Positions 44,079 through 52,143 of a stretch of 55,718 bases of DNA are shown here, in pieces. Numbering within the stretch: the stretch's first letter is position 1; every line of letters begins with the position of its first letter. The translations under genes were made by a program, and so were the position numbers. A model generated the notes under the pieces. It had not been told where the DNA came from. It was given only the letters and a program-made list of their open reading frames with translations, and did not search any database. Origin of the DNA: Aerococcaceae bacterium DSM 111176 (GTDB lineage Bacteria > Bacillota > Bacilli > Lactobacillales > Aerococcaceae); NCBI GenBank assembly GCA_015863215.1, contig JACBXN010000005.1, positions 1-55,718 of the forward strand. The letters run 5' to 3'.

Positions 44079-44621
44079 ATGATTTTAATTTTAACGGGTG
44101 TATCCATTATCTTGTTGGCTGTCGCTGCTGGATTTGCCGTCCTGGCCCAATCACTCTTTGCTTGGCTTATAGTTCTAATTCTTGATTTAGTAATCACTTG
44201 GGGACTATATCACAGTTTAAAAGATAAAAATCCACTTCTATCTCAACTTGCTGCGTTATTTCGTTTAGCTTATTCCAGTTTATTAGGTGTTGCGGTCAGT
44301 TTCTTATTGATTGCGGACAACACTTCATTTGAATTAATCTGGGCTTTTGGATTGATAATCTTTGGAATCCATTTAATACTCGTTGCACCGCTCACTCCGA
44401 AATATATTAAACTATTACTTATAATTGCTGGTTTTTCTTACTTGTTCGTTCAAATTGCAATTGTCTTTTTCCCTGAAGTTAATATCACCATGTTTGAAAA
44501 TATATTGAGCATACCAATGGCGTTAGGTGAATTATCCCTGGGTATTTGGTTAATTATGAAGGGTTGGAAAGACGCTTCTTTATCCGACTTAAAGACTCCG
44601 GTGTCATCCCTAGAAAACTAG
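44079..44621 (+). CDS. Small DUF4386-like membrane protein
   Basis: About 180 residues, six hydrophobic segments. The spacing and the segments LAALFRLAYSSLLG and MALGELSLGIWLIMKGWK recall DUF4386, like the longer protein at 39741-40436, but the match is loose. I use the ATG at 44079, 8 bases after GGAGG; the ATG at 44073 is too close to the site. Its last 68 bases overlap the convergent end of the Crp/Fnr gene, which makes antisense interference possible. Confidence 0.65.
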   Translation: MILILTGVSIILLAVAAGFAVLAQSLFAWLIVLILDLVITWGLYHSLKDKNPLLSQLAALFRLAYSSLLGVAVSFLLIADNTSFELIWAFGLIIFGIHLILVAPLTPKYIKLLLIIAGFSYLFVQIAIVFFPEVNITMFENILSIPMALGELSLGIWLIMKGWKDASLSDLKTPVSSLEN

Positions 44622-45126
44622 CTAATTGGTGTTGAGCTGCAAAATCTAATAACTCCGGTCTGGTTTCAATTAATGCCAAATAGCGTTCTTGAGGTGACGA
44701 TTGTCTAAAGTTAGCATGGTTAATTTGATTTTCTCCAAATGACAATTCGACCATACTGCGTGTGATTTTTTCGAGCTCTGGATATTTAATACACATAGCT
44801 TCTTCAATATCATATTCCCCAATGAGGATGGTTGAGTCGATTGCACTAACATAAGAATACTCAGAAGGCAGTTGTTGCTTATAACTTCGAAAGTCAACAA
44901 CTGCCTCTTCTTTCGTATAAAATTCGACAGTCTGCTCTTCTCCATCCTCACTTATAGTATATTGGCGGATACATCCGTCCAAAACGAAGAAACAAACATT
45001 GAGTATATCACCTTGTTCATGTAGGATCTGACCTTTAGGGTACTCAATTACCGTAAATTCTTGCATAAACTCTTCTAATTGTTGACCTCGAAAAGGAACG
45101 ACTCGCTTCAAAAAATCCTCTAACAT
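44554..45126 (-). CDS. Crp/Fnr-family transcription regulator
   Basis: 190 residues: a cyclic-nucleotide-binding-like beta barrel (about 10-120; FTVIEYPKGQILHEQGD, FVLDGCIRQYTISEDGEEQTV) and a C-terminal winged helix (QHQLASFLGMTPESLSRIKKRL, about 165-186). There is no cysteine cluster for an iron-sulfur centre, so it is not a classic Fnr. It starts 42 bases after the stop codon of the EAL phosphodiesterase gene on the same strand. Some Crp-type proteins bind c-di-GMP, so a link to the circuit is possible but unproven. AGGAGG site present. Confidence 0.85.
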   Translation of the reverse strand: MLEDFLKRVVPFRGQQLEEFMQEFTVIEYPKGQILHEQGDILNVCFFVLDGCIRQYTISEDGEEQTVEFYTKEEAVVDFRSYKQQLPSEYSYVSAIDSTILIGEYDIEEAMCIKYPELEKITRSMVELSFGENQINHANFRQSSPQERYLALIETRPELLDFAAQHQLASFLGMTPESLSRIKKRLSNPS

Positions 45127-45168
45127 TGTAATTACCTCCTCATAAAAGGGTCATTTATCTTCAATATA

Positions 45169-46821
45169 TTAGTGGTGCAACATGTCCGCCATTGCTTCCT
45201 TAGTAAGTGCTCGACTAAAATAAAAGCCTTGAATTCGGTCACATCCAAGTTCTCGAACTATATTTAACTGTTCCTCTGTTTCAACGCCTTCTAACACAAT
45301 TTGGTAATTTAAAGACTTGGCTAAAGCAATTACGCCGCTTAGTACCATAAAATCGCGGTCTTCTGTTACATTATCAACCATTGATTTATCAATCTTTACG
45401 CTGGTGATTGGGAAATTTAAAACTGAGCTAAAATTCGAATAGCCTGTCCCAAAATCATCTAGAGCAATTTTAAAGTGGTCCGCTCGTAATTTTTTTAAAT
45501 TATCCACATTTTGATCCACTTGCTCAAGAAGCGTCCCTTCTGTAATTTCGAGTTCTAATTTGTCTTTGGGCATCTGGTATCGCTCACACAAGTCGAGCAA
45601 TTCCTCACGGAACGTAGCTTGCTCAATTTGTAATGGAGAGATATTTATTGAGATGGTTGAAAATTCATATCCATCATCTAGCCATTCTTTTGCGGTTTTA
45701 ATCGTTTCTTCCATCACCCAATAGCCTATTTCATGGATATATCCTTTACTTTCTGCTAATTCAATAAAAGAGTTCGGTGGAATATTCCCTATCTCTGGAT
45801 GACTCCAGCGAACTAGAGCTTCAATACCAATAATTTGATTTGTCCAAGGGTCCATTTGTGGTTGGTAGTGAACGGCTAGTTCATTATTTTTAACTGCATT
45901 TGGCAATGCTAATTCGATAGATCGATACAAATGGTATGCTTTAGAAATTTCTTTATCAAAGAATAAACTGTGGTTAAATCCACGACTTTGCGCCTGAACA
46001 AGAGCATAATCTGCGTATTTAATCAGAGTATCTATATCTTGAGCATCATCGGGAAATAATGCCACTCCAATACTCAAATGTAAATTAATCTCGACATTTT
46101 CGACAGGTATTTCTCGTCCCACATCTTCTAAAATACAATTTATCAAGTCTTTAATTTCTTTTATTTCAGAGTAGTTATTTATCCAAATAAATAGTAATTC
46201 ATCCGAGAAACGTGAAATTTCATCAACTGGTTTTAGGTGACTTAAAATTCGGTCAGTAAAACTACGCATCACTTCTTCAGTTATGTTGGTCCTGTAATTA
46301 TTAATTAAAGATTTATAATTTGTAACAGATAATCCTATCAATGCACTTTTTGTATTATTATTTTGATTCGCGCTCATTAAATTTCTAACGCGTGCTAAAA
46401 ATATGCGGTACCCCATCATTTGCTTCATTGGTGTGCCGTCGTATGTCGTAGTTGTTACATTGTACAAAACTCCAAAATAACATTGAGTTTCAGAATCTAT
46501 TTCCCCACGAAATAATACTTGTTTAAATTTACCGTCCTTACTTCTTATACGCATTGTTATTTCCAGTGATTTAGGTAATCGTTCCTGATATCGTTTAAAC
46601 AAACGTAAAATAGTATCTTTATCTTGTTCATCAATCACATGATAAACAAAGTCTGGTAAATTGTTTATAAGTTCAGGAGCATAACCAGTGATTCCTTCTA
46701 CAAATTCAAGTTTTTCAGAATTGTAATACCAATTGAGCAAACCTATCTCGCCTTTCTCAATCGCTTGATTAATTATTCGATCCATTTGATTTTGGTCGAT
46801 TTCAGTCTGATGATCAATCAC
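45169..46821 (-). CDS. c-di-GMP phosphodiesterase: PAS-like, degenerate GGDEF, intact EAL
   Basis: 550 residues. About 20-125 is a PAS-like sensor with RSKDGKFKQVLF in its last strands. About 130-290 is a GGDEF domain whose active-site motif is degenerate (RFSDELL at 204-210). The EAL domain (about 300-550) keeps all catalytic residues: EALVRW (334-339), N in SINISP, E in LELEITEG, DD in LDDFGTGYSN, K in SVKIDKS, E in LEGVET and Q in IQGFYFSR. It should hydrolyse c-di-GMP to pGpG in the cytoplasm, perhaps with the GGDEF relic as regulatory GTP site. GTG start at 46821 with AGGAG 9 bases upstream. It lies 125 bases after the GGDEF gene. Confidence 0.92.
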   Translation of the reverse strand: MIDHQTEIDQNQMDRIINQAIEKGEIGLLNWYYNSEKLEFVEGITGYAPELINNLPDFVYHVIDEQDKDTILRLFKRYQERLPKSLEITMRIRSKDGKFKQVLFRGEIDSETQCYFGVLYNVTTTTYDGTPMKQMMGYRIFLARVRNLMSANQNNNTKSALIGLSVTNYKSLINNYRTNITEEVMRSFTDRILSHLKPVDEISRFSDELLFIWINNYSEIKEIKDLINCILEDVGREIPVENVEINLHLSIGVALFPDDAQDIDTLIKYADYALVQAQSRGFNHSLFFDKEISKAYHLYRSIELALPNAVKNNELAVHYQPQMDPWTNQIIGIEALVRWSHPEIGNIPPNSFIELAESKGYIHEIGYWVMEETIKTAKEWLDDGYEFSTISINISPLQIEQATFREELLDLCERYQMPKDKLELEITEGTLLEQVDQNVDNLKKLRADHFKIALDDFGTGYSNFSSVLNFPITSVKIDKSMVDNVTEDRDFMVLSGVIALAKSLNYQIVLEGVETEEQLNIVRELGCDRIQGFYFSRALTKEAMADMLHH

Positions 46822-46946
46822 TTATTATCACTCCTAATAGACATTTTTGAATGGAGAATATTTTAAATATTATGCCATTTTATTTAATTAATTTTACCAT
46901 ATTCCTTGGTAATTAAAGTTAATAAATTAAATCATTTTACTCATCG

Positions 46947-47657
46947 TTAATTACTAACTAAATTATTAAAAACTTGTTCTATTTGATAATCACGAGAAAC
47001 GTAAACTGAATTACGTTTCTCCTTTGCATGATATAATGCCTCATCTGCTCGATTAAACAAGCGATCATGATCGTCACCTTCTTGTAAATTGGCGATACCA
47101 ACACTGATAGTAACGTCATACCCATTAAATGCCGTTTTCTCGACTTGTTCTCTTAAACGTTCTGCTACTCTAATAGATTCGTCAAAATCACATTCCGTTA
47201 GAATAACTGTAAATTCCTCACCACCGATTCGAGCTAGAAGGTCATCATTTCTTAAATTTCTTTGCATTATTTTTGCAAGTCTTTTCAAGGTTTTATCTCC
47301 TGCAGAATGTCCACAAGTATCATTGATATCCTTAAAGTGATCCACATCAATCACCAATAAAAATAATTCTGTTTGATTCCTGCGACTTCGTAGAATTGCT
47401 TCAGATAAACGATCTTGAAAGCGACTTCGATTATCTAAACCCGTTAACGAATCTGAACGTGATAATTCATAAAGTGATGTCAAATCATTACCAATATACC
47501 AAGCACCCATTATTAAAATAATAATAAGTGACAGGTCAATTATTTTATGGGTTAATTCACATTGTGCAAAGCTGTGTGAAGCGAACAATAAAATACTAAT
47601 CATACCAGCAATCGTTAACAAAACTAACCTAGCATGATTATGAAATACTCGTTTCAT
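46947..47657 (-). CDS. Diguanylate cyclase, membrane-bound GGDEF protein
   Basis: 236 residues: two membrane helices (about 11-30 and 40-56), a short linker and a full GGDEF domain (about 66-225). The active-site motif is RIGGEEF (144-149), with the metal-binding VIDVDHFKDIND (102-113) intact. The inhibitory I-site RxxD is present as RNDD at 136-139, five residues before the GGEEF, so the enzyme should be active and feedback inhibited. The sensory part is very small. AGGAGGGG site ahead of the ATG. It heads a same-strand series: cyclase, phosphodiesterase, Crp/Fnr. Confidence 0.93.
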   Translation of the reverse strand: MKRVFHNHARLVLLTIAGMISILLFASHSFAQCELTHKIIDLSLIIILIMGAWYIGNDLTSLYELSRSDSLTGLDNRSRFQDRLSEAILRSRRNQTELFLLVIDVDHFKDINDTCGHSAGDKTLKRLAKIMQRNLRNDDLLARIGGEEFTVILTECDFDESIRVAERLREQVEKTAFNGYDVTISVGIANLQEGDDHDRLFNRADEALYHAKEKRNSVYVSRDYQIEQVFNNLVSN

Positions 47658-47698
47658 GTTCTCCCCTCCTTCGAAATTAAAGTTTTGACTCTTCCCTC

Positions 47699-47727
47699 AA
47701 GATATTAATATATCTTCTTATAGTCAA
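47699..47727 (-). promoter_or_regulatory. Promoter and palindrome of the diguanylate cyclase gene
   Basis: On the minus strand TTGACT (47727-47722) and TATCTT (47704-47699) are 17 bases apart. AAGATAT and ATATCTT (47699-47716) form a perfect inverted repeat that covers the -10 box, an operator-like position. Confidence 0.6.
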
Positions 47728-47787
47728 CAATAGTGTCTGTATAAAATCTTAAAAAGAGTCTTATAGATCCAAGTTATACTCGAAAAC

Positions 47788-47835
47788 AATCGCATAAAAT
47801 CAATGTAAATCATTACACATTGATTTTATGCGATT
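47788..47835. terminator. Hairpin after the DegV gene, 18-bp perfect stem
   Basis: AATCGCATAAAATCAATG pairs perfectly with the arm ending at 47835. It lies just beyond the stop codon of the DegV-type gene on the minus strand and shares GATTTTATGCG with the hairpin at 48907-48952. Confidence 0.85.
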
Positions 47836-47861
47836 ATGTTTATTTCTGTGTGATTAATAGA

Positions 47862-48716
47862 CTACTTTCTTTCAATTCCAACGAGTTCCAATGCCCCTGG
47901 TCCACCGTGGGTCGAAATAACAGCGCCTGTACCAAACCATTCTTTATTCGTGGCATTATGGCTTTCCAATAAATCGTAGACTATTTCTTTTTGTTCATCG
48001 GTTATTCCTGGAGAACTTCCAACTCTTACAGTAGATGGATCAATATCATATTGAGAGAAAAAATTATCGATCATTTTCTTAATACAACGTTCAAAGTTAC
48101 CACGGAATTTCTTTCCAGAAACAAGATAACCATTTTCTAATACAATCGTAGGGTGAATATTTAGTAATGTTGCTCCATGGAATACTAAGTTAGAGACTCT
48201 ACCTCCGGCCTTTAAATACAATAAAGTCTGAGGTAAGAAGATAAATCGAATGCGTTCACGAAGTTCTTCAACAAACGCTACAATTTCTTGTGCAGTTGTG
48301 TCAGGATTAGCCTCGATAAATTTTGCCGTCTCCTGAACAATTGTTGACAGACCAAGAGTCACATTTTTGCTATCAACCGAGTAAATATTATCAAAATCCT
48401 CTGCCGCAATTTGTGCTGAATTATACGAAACAGTTGTTACTGCTGAATAAGCAATATGAATAATATGAGCATCTGGATTTGCTTCTTTTATTTCACGGAA
48501 TGCCTTTGTAAAGTCTCCAGGTGTACTCCCTGAAGTCTTAGGCAAGGTATTTGTCTTTTCGTAATACTCAAAAACTTCCTCTACAGGGAAAGTACCATCT
48601 GGTCTCGTTTCGTCCCCCATTGTAACATGCATAGGAACCACTTGGATATTATAGCGATCAATAATCTCTTGTGGTAAATCAGCGCCACTTTCTGTCGTAA
48701 TTATAAATTGTGTCAT
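47862..48716 (-). CDS. DegV-family fatty-acid-binding protein (FakB-type)
   Basis: 284 residues, the usual DegV length. The fold opens with FIITTESGADLPQEIIDRYNI, where ESGADLP is the family's first ligand loop; SGSTPGDF (about 60-67) and GGRVSN (about 171-176) supply the carboxylate and fatty-acid contacts. FakB proteins bring fatty acids to the kinase FakA for phosphorylation and membrane lipid synthesis. No fakA gene is adjacent. The CTAGGAGG site is strong. A 9-base inverted repeat lies upstream (48763-48800). Confidence 0.9.
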   Translation of the reverse strand: MTQFIITTESGADLPQEIIDRYNIQVVPMHVTMGDETRPDGTFPVEEVFEYYEKTNTLPKTSGSTPGDFTKAFREIKEANPDAHIIHIAYSAVTTVSYNSAQIAAEDFDNIYSVDSKNVTLGLSTIVQETAKFIEANPDTTAQEIVAFVEELRERIRFIFLPQTLLYLKAGGRVSNLVFHGATLLNIHPTIVLENGYLVSGKKFRGNFERCIKKMIDNFFSQYDIDPSTVRVGSSPGITDEQKEIVYDLLESHNATNKEWFGTGAVISTHGGPGALELVGIERK

Positions 48717-48762
48717 AATCCTTCAAACCTCCTAGGTTTAGATATATGTTATCTATTTCATA

Positions 48763-48800
48763 ATACCAAATAATAAGCATCAAGGCTTGTCATTTGGTAT
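48763..48800. promoter_or_regulatory. Inverted repeat upstream of the DegV gene
   Basis: ATACCAAAT (48763-48771) and ATTTGGTAT (48792-48800) are perfect 9-base inverted copies, 20 bases apart, 47 bases before the ATG. They lie in the promoter region of the DegV gene. They do not match the FapR or FabT consensus as I know it. The rest of the gap 48717-49035 holds only the vWA terminator. Confidence 0.45.
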
Positions 48801-48906
48801 ATTTCAGCTGAATAATTATTCTTTACGCACTTATAATAATATAAGTTTATTGACAATGTATCAACTAATATCATTAAAAAGGCCTCATAAAACTTGTCTT
48901 GAAAAA

Positions 48907-48952
48907 TACACCGCAGAAAATCGTATTTGAATACTGGATTTTATGCGGTGTA
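48907..48952 (-). terminator. Terminator of the vWA/macro unit
   Basis: TACACCGCA and AAAATC pair with GATTTT and TGCGGTGTA across one mismatch; on the minus strand TTTTTC follows. Confidence 0.8.
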
Positions 48953-49035
48953 CTAATTTTAATTATCAAACTATTTACCAATCGCTCCATAATGCCCTTC
49001 ATATCGGCTTTGATTTATCCAATAGTTACACGTTC

Positions 49036-49692
49036 CTATATTTTACGAGCCCCTCTTTGTTTTGCATCCTGACGAATCTCTTCAAATAAAGCCTCATCAA
49101 CAACACCCTCTTCTCTAAAAGTTGTTACTGCTTCTGCTATTATTTCATAGTTTAACTTTGTCCCTTCACTATCAGCAAGATAGTCAACCGCCCTATCAGA
49201 ATTAATGCCAAATTGACCGGCAGTTTCTACAGAATCGATATTGGCACCTAAAAATATAAATTCCCAACCAAATTCTTCTTTTTGTTTTTCTATCAAATTC
49301 TTAATTTGTCTTGTGGTATATTCACGGCTAGAATTTTCTGCTCCGTCTGTAATAATAACAAACATAACGGATTCAGCACGGAAAGTTTCTGTAGTATGTT
49401 TCTGAGCATTAGCAATTTTATTGATCGTTCTGCCTATTGCATCAATCAGCGCAGTAGATCCACCAACTTGATACTCATTCTCTGTAATATCGCTGACAGC
49501 TCGGATATCAATCCGGTCATGGAGTAATTCGTAATAATTGTCAAACAATACTGTTGTAACTATACATTCGCCTTCCACAGACCGTTGTTTGTTTAACATG
49601 GAATTATAGCCACCGATTGTATCACTTTCTAATCCACTCATCGATCCACTTTTATCAAGTATAAACACCACTTCAGTTAAGCCCTTTTTCAT
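49036..49692 (-). CDS. von Willebrand factor A domain protein
   Basis: 218 residues, a single vWA domain. The metal-ion site is complete: DKSGS (13-17), the threonine in GGSTALIDAIG (about 79) and TDGAENSSR (about 110). It is cytoplasmic, with no signal peptide, and resembles TerY-like or YfbK-like proteins that organise complexes with ATPases or phosphatases. It lies 105 bases downstream of the macro-domain gene. In other Firmicutes such vWA and macro genes often sit together, which suggests a shared role in nucleotide or ADP-ribose-linked stress. AGGAG site. Confidence 0.85.
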   Translation of the reverse strand: MKKGLTEVVFILDKSGSMSGLESDTIGGYNSMLNKQRSVEGECIVTTVLFDNYYELLHDRIDIRAVSDITENEYQVGGSTALIDAIGRTINKIANAQKHTTETFRAESVMFVIITDGAENSSREYTTRQIKNLIEKQKEEFGWEFIFLGANIDSVETAGQFGINSDRAVDYLADSEGTKLNYEIIAEAVTTFREEGVVDEALFEEIRQDAKQRGARKI

Positions 49693-49797
49693 AACTATCT
49701 CCTCCTAAAATTATATTACATATTTATTTTAATTTTTGTGAAGAAGTGAGTGGTCGCTTTCTAAGCGACAAATTAGAATTTGTAAAATACTTGTTCC

Positions 49798-50766
49798 CTA
49801 GAGAAGTGGTTGGTCATAGGCAAATAGCACTTCATTAATCGCGAAAATATCATAGTTACTGTTTACAATAAAATATTCAATAATCACATCGAACTTAATT
49901 GCATGGGAAAGCGTGTATCCGGCACTCTCTAAAAACTCATCCGTCTCCTCGATCGATAATTTTAAGCCGATGGCAAGCGCAATCGCAGTCCGTTTACTTG
50001 GAGAATAATCAATTTTGCTTCTAATTTTAGAAAACAATTTACGGTCTAGGTTAGCCCGTTTATAGACTTCAACATCGGACATACCTTTAATATCAATTAA
50101 TCGTAACAGTGTTTGAGAAAATGATTCATCGAGATTAAAAACAAATTCATTCAAAGATACGGATGCTTTTTCAAGTGGACTATATGTATTTGCTTCTTCA
50201 AGCATTCTTTCTCGCTTTATTTCATGCGTGTCAACGTAGTGCTCATCGATATAGCTTTCAACTGATTCAAGTAGTTCATTACTCATTGTGAATGCTGATT
50301 TATCAAACACAACTAGAGTTACTTCAAGGTCATAGTTAGTTAAAAAATCTCTAATCGCCGAAATAGCGACTCTAAGTGCTTCTTCTTTAGGATAGCCATA
50401 AATCCCACTTGAAATTAATGGAAAAGCGATTGAATTCAAATTATTTTCTACCGCTATATTTAATGAATTAATATATGACAAGCGAAGAAGGTGTTCATTT
50501 TCTTCCTCATCACATTCTTTATAAATAGGTCCAGCCGTATGAATGATAAATTTAGCAGGCAAATTAAATCCTGGAGTAATAACCGCTTCTCCAGTTTTTA
50601 TTGGCGCCAATTCATCACAGGCCGTTTGGAGTTGTGTTATTCCCGCTGCCTTAAATATAGCACCACAAACTCCACCACCCATTTTCAACTCTGTATTTGC
50701 AGCATTTACAATTGCATCTACTTTCATTTTAGTGATATCTTGACGAACGATTTTAAAAGGCATCAT
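49798..50766 (-). CDS. Macro-domain protein with C-terminal helical domain
   Basis: 322 residues. The N-terminal macro domain (about 1-180) shows VDAIVNAANTELKMGGGVCGAI, PGFNLPAKFIIHTAGP and FPLISSGIYGYPKEEA, the residues that hold ADP-ribose or its O-acetyl form, so it should remove or read ADP-ribose. A separate C-terminal helical domain of about 115 residues follows (DVEVYKRANLDRKLFSKIR, then AIALAIGLKLSIEETDEFL and a closing FAINEVLFAYDQPLL). Its HTH-like pattern recurs in Firmicutes proteins without known function. It precedes the vWA gene on the same strand. Confidence 0.88.
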   Translation of the reverse strand: MMPFKIVRQDITKMKVDAIVNAANTELKMGGGVCGAIFKAAGITQLQTACDELAPIKTGEAVITPGFNLPAKFIIHTAGPIYKECDEEENEHLLRLSYINSLNIAVENNLNSIAFPLISSGIYGYPKEEALRVAISAIRDFLTNYDLEVTLVVFDKSAFTMSNELLESVESYIDEHYVDTHEIKRERMLEEANTYSPLEKASVSLNEFVFNLDESFSQTLLRLIDIKGMSDVEVYKRANLDRKLFSKIRSKIDYSPSKRTAIALAIGLKLSIEETDEFLESAGYTLSHAIKFDVIIEYFIVNSNYDIFAINEVLFAYDQPLL

Positions 50767-50811
50767 TTCACCCTTTCAATTAAATTATTTATTTGGTAAT
50801 TTTTGGCCATT

Positions 50812-51150
50812 TTACCAAACATTACTTCGTCCAAGTAATGCTTGAATAGCTAAATTGATAATAATGACAATTCCAGCCATCATAATGTAAGTATATTCTT
50901 CCCGGAAATATAATGGCCAAGGAAGGAACAAAATAATAAACTCAAATACCCATCTGACCCATCCATGGAGCGAATTGGATGCATTTGGGGCAAAATATCT
51001 TCCCCAAATTACTGCAAATAATAAAATAGAAATAATTACAAACAGAATTTTGATAAAACGATTTTCCGATAATTGGTAGGCCATCATTCCATATAATGCA
51101 ATTGCAATCAGTTCTAAAATAAACGCTAAAATATCATTAATAATTAACAT
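50812..51150 (-). CDS. YrdB-like (DUF2568) small membrane protein
   Basis: 112 residues with four membrane helices. The pattern LAFILELIAIALYGMMAY ... VIWGRYFAPNA ... WVRWVFEFIILF fits DUF2568/YrdB. Function unknown. It lies between the CPBP gene (25 bases upstream) and the macro gene on the same strand and may be cotranscribed with them. Confidence 0.8.
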   Translation of the reverse strand: MLIINDILAFILELIAIALYGMMAYQLSENRFIKILFVIISILLFAVIWGRYFAPNASNSLHGWVRWVFEFIILFLPWPLYFREEYTYIMMAGIVIIINLAIQALLGRSNVW

Positions 51151-51174
51151 CTTTTTCCTCCTAAAGGAATTAAC

Positions 51175-51885
51175 TTATTTGCTCATAAACAAGAAAAATA
51201 GGATTACTACATCCTGGATAAAATGAATTGACCACGCCCAAAAGAATCCCTTTGTTTCGTTAATTGATTTTGCTAGGAACCACCCTAAAAATGCGCCCAT
51301 CAAAGCTCCTGCGATACCACTTGGTGCGATACCGAAATAATGAATCCCTCCAAATATTACTGCTGAAATTAATTCAGAAACACGAGGGTCACCATTTTCA
51401 TTCGCAATAATCGTTGTATAAGATAAACGAAAAATAACTTCCTCAGTGAAAGAATTCATTATAGCAAAGAGTAATATCAGAGGAATTTCGGGAAATAATC
51501 GAATTGTTATCCCGGTTCCAGAAGCCGTTTGGAAATACATTACTATTCCCGTTACGATTGTGATAATTAAACCAATATTTAACCCAATTGTCCGCCAACC
51601 TTCTCCTTCTTTGGGACTAAGTCCAATTAATGGAGCTGGCCTTACTGCTTCATCTATCCTATTTAGGTTAAAGTATCTGAGTCGTAATTTATCTGCTAAA
51701 AAATATAAAATTACCAAAAAGGTGATACTAACTAGAATCGTTGACATTTGGTATCCCGAATAAAAATTGAGAATATCTTTATCAAAAACTGAAATATTAA
51801 ACCATGGATTTTCCATCAATATATACAACAGCCAAGCAGCTATTAATGACAGAGCAATGATCAAGATACTACGCCATGATTTCAT
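51175..51885 (-). CDS. CPBP-family intramembrane metalloprotease
   Basis: 236 residues with about seven helices. The family motifs are SFTEEVIFR (about 143-151), the histidine in GGIHYFG (about 180-186) and the final histidine in WSIHFIQD (about 222-229). It is a second CPBP protein in the window, unlike the one at 41514-42251. The ATG at 51885 has AAGGAGG 8 bases upstream; longer in-frame starts are unlikely. Substrate unknown; some relatives protect against bacteriocins. Confidence 0.83.
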   Translation of the reverse strand: MKSWRSILIIALSLIAAWLLYILMENPWFNISVFDKDILNFYSGYQMSTILVSITFLVILYFLADKLRLRYFNLNRIDEAVRPAPLIGLSPKEGEGWRTIGLNIGLIITIVTGIVMYFQTASGTGITIRLFPEIPLILLFAIMNSFTEEVIFRLSYTTIIANENGDPRVSELISAVIFGGIHYFGIAPSGIAGALMGAFLGWFLAKSINETKGFFWAWSIHFIQDVVILFFLFMSK

Positions 51886-52064
51886 CTTGACTTCCTCCTT
51901 CGAATTTTTAGGCAAAACCAATTTTATATTCTAATCATGTCTTAATTCTATTATACAAAACAATCAATTTTTGACCATCGAAATAGGACATAAAAGCTTA
52001 AATTTATATACCCAACAGCAATTAAATACCGTTTCAAAATTGAATTTATAAATTTTCTCAACGC

Positions 52065-52098
52065 AAAAAGTCTCCCTCAAAATGAAGGAGACTTTTTT
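52065..52098. terminator. Bidirectional terminator of the surface protein gene
   Basis: AAAAGTCTCC pairs with GGAGACTTTT across 11 bases; A and T runs flank it. It lies 46 bases beyond the stop codon of the adhesin gene. Confidence 0.9.
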
Positions 52099-52143
52099 GA
52101 CTACAAACCAAATCCCAAACTACATTAACTTATAAAATACTGA

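Noticed and set aside
45169-46821. Bifunctional cyclase/phosphodiesterase
   Set aside because: The GGDEF motif reads FSDEL, so cyclase activity is not expected; only the EAL part looks active.
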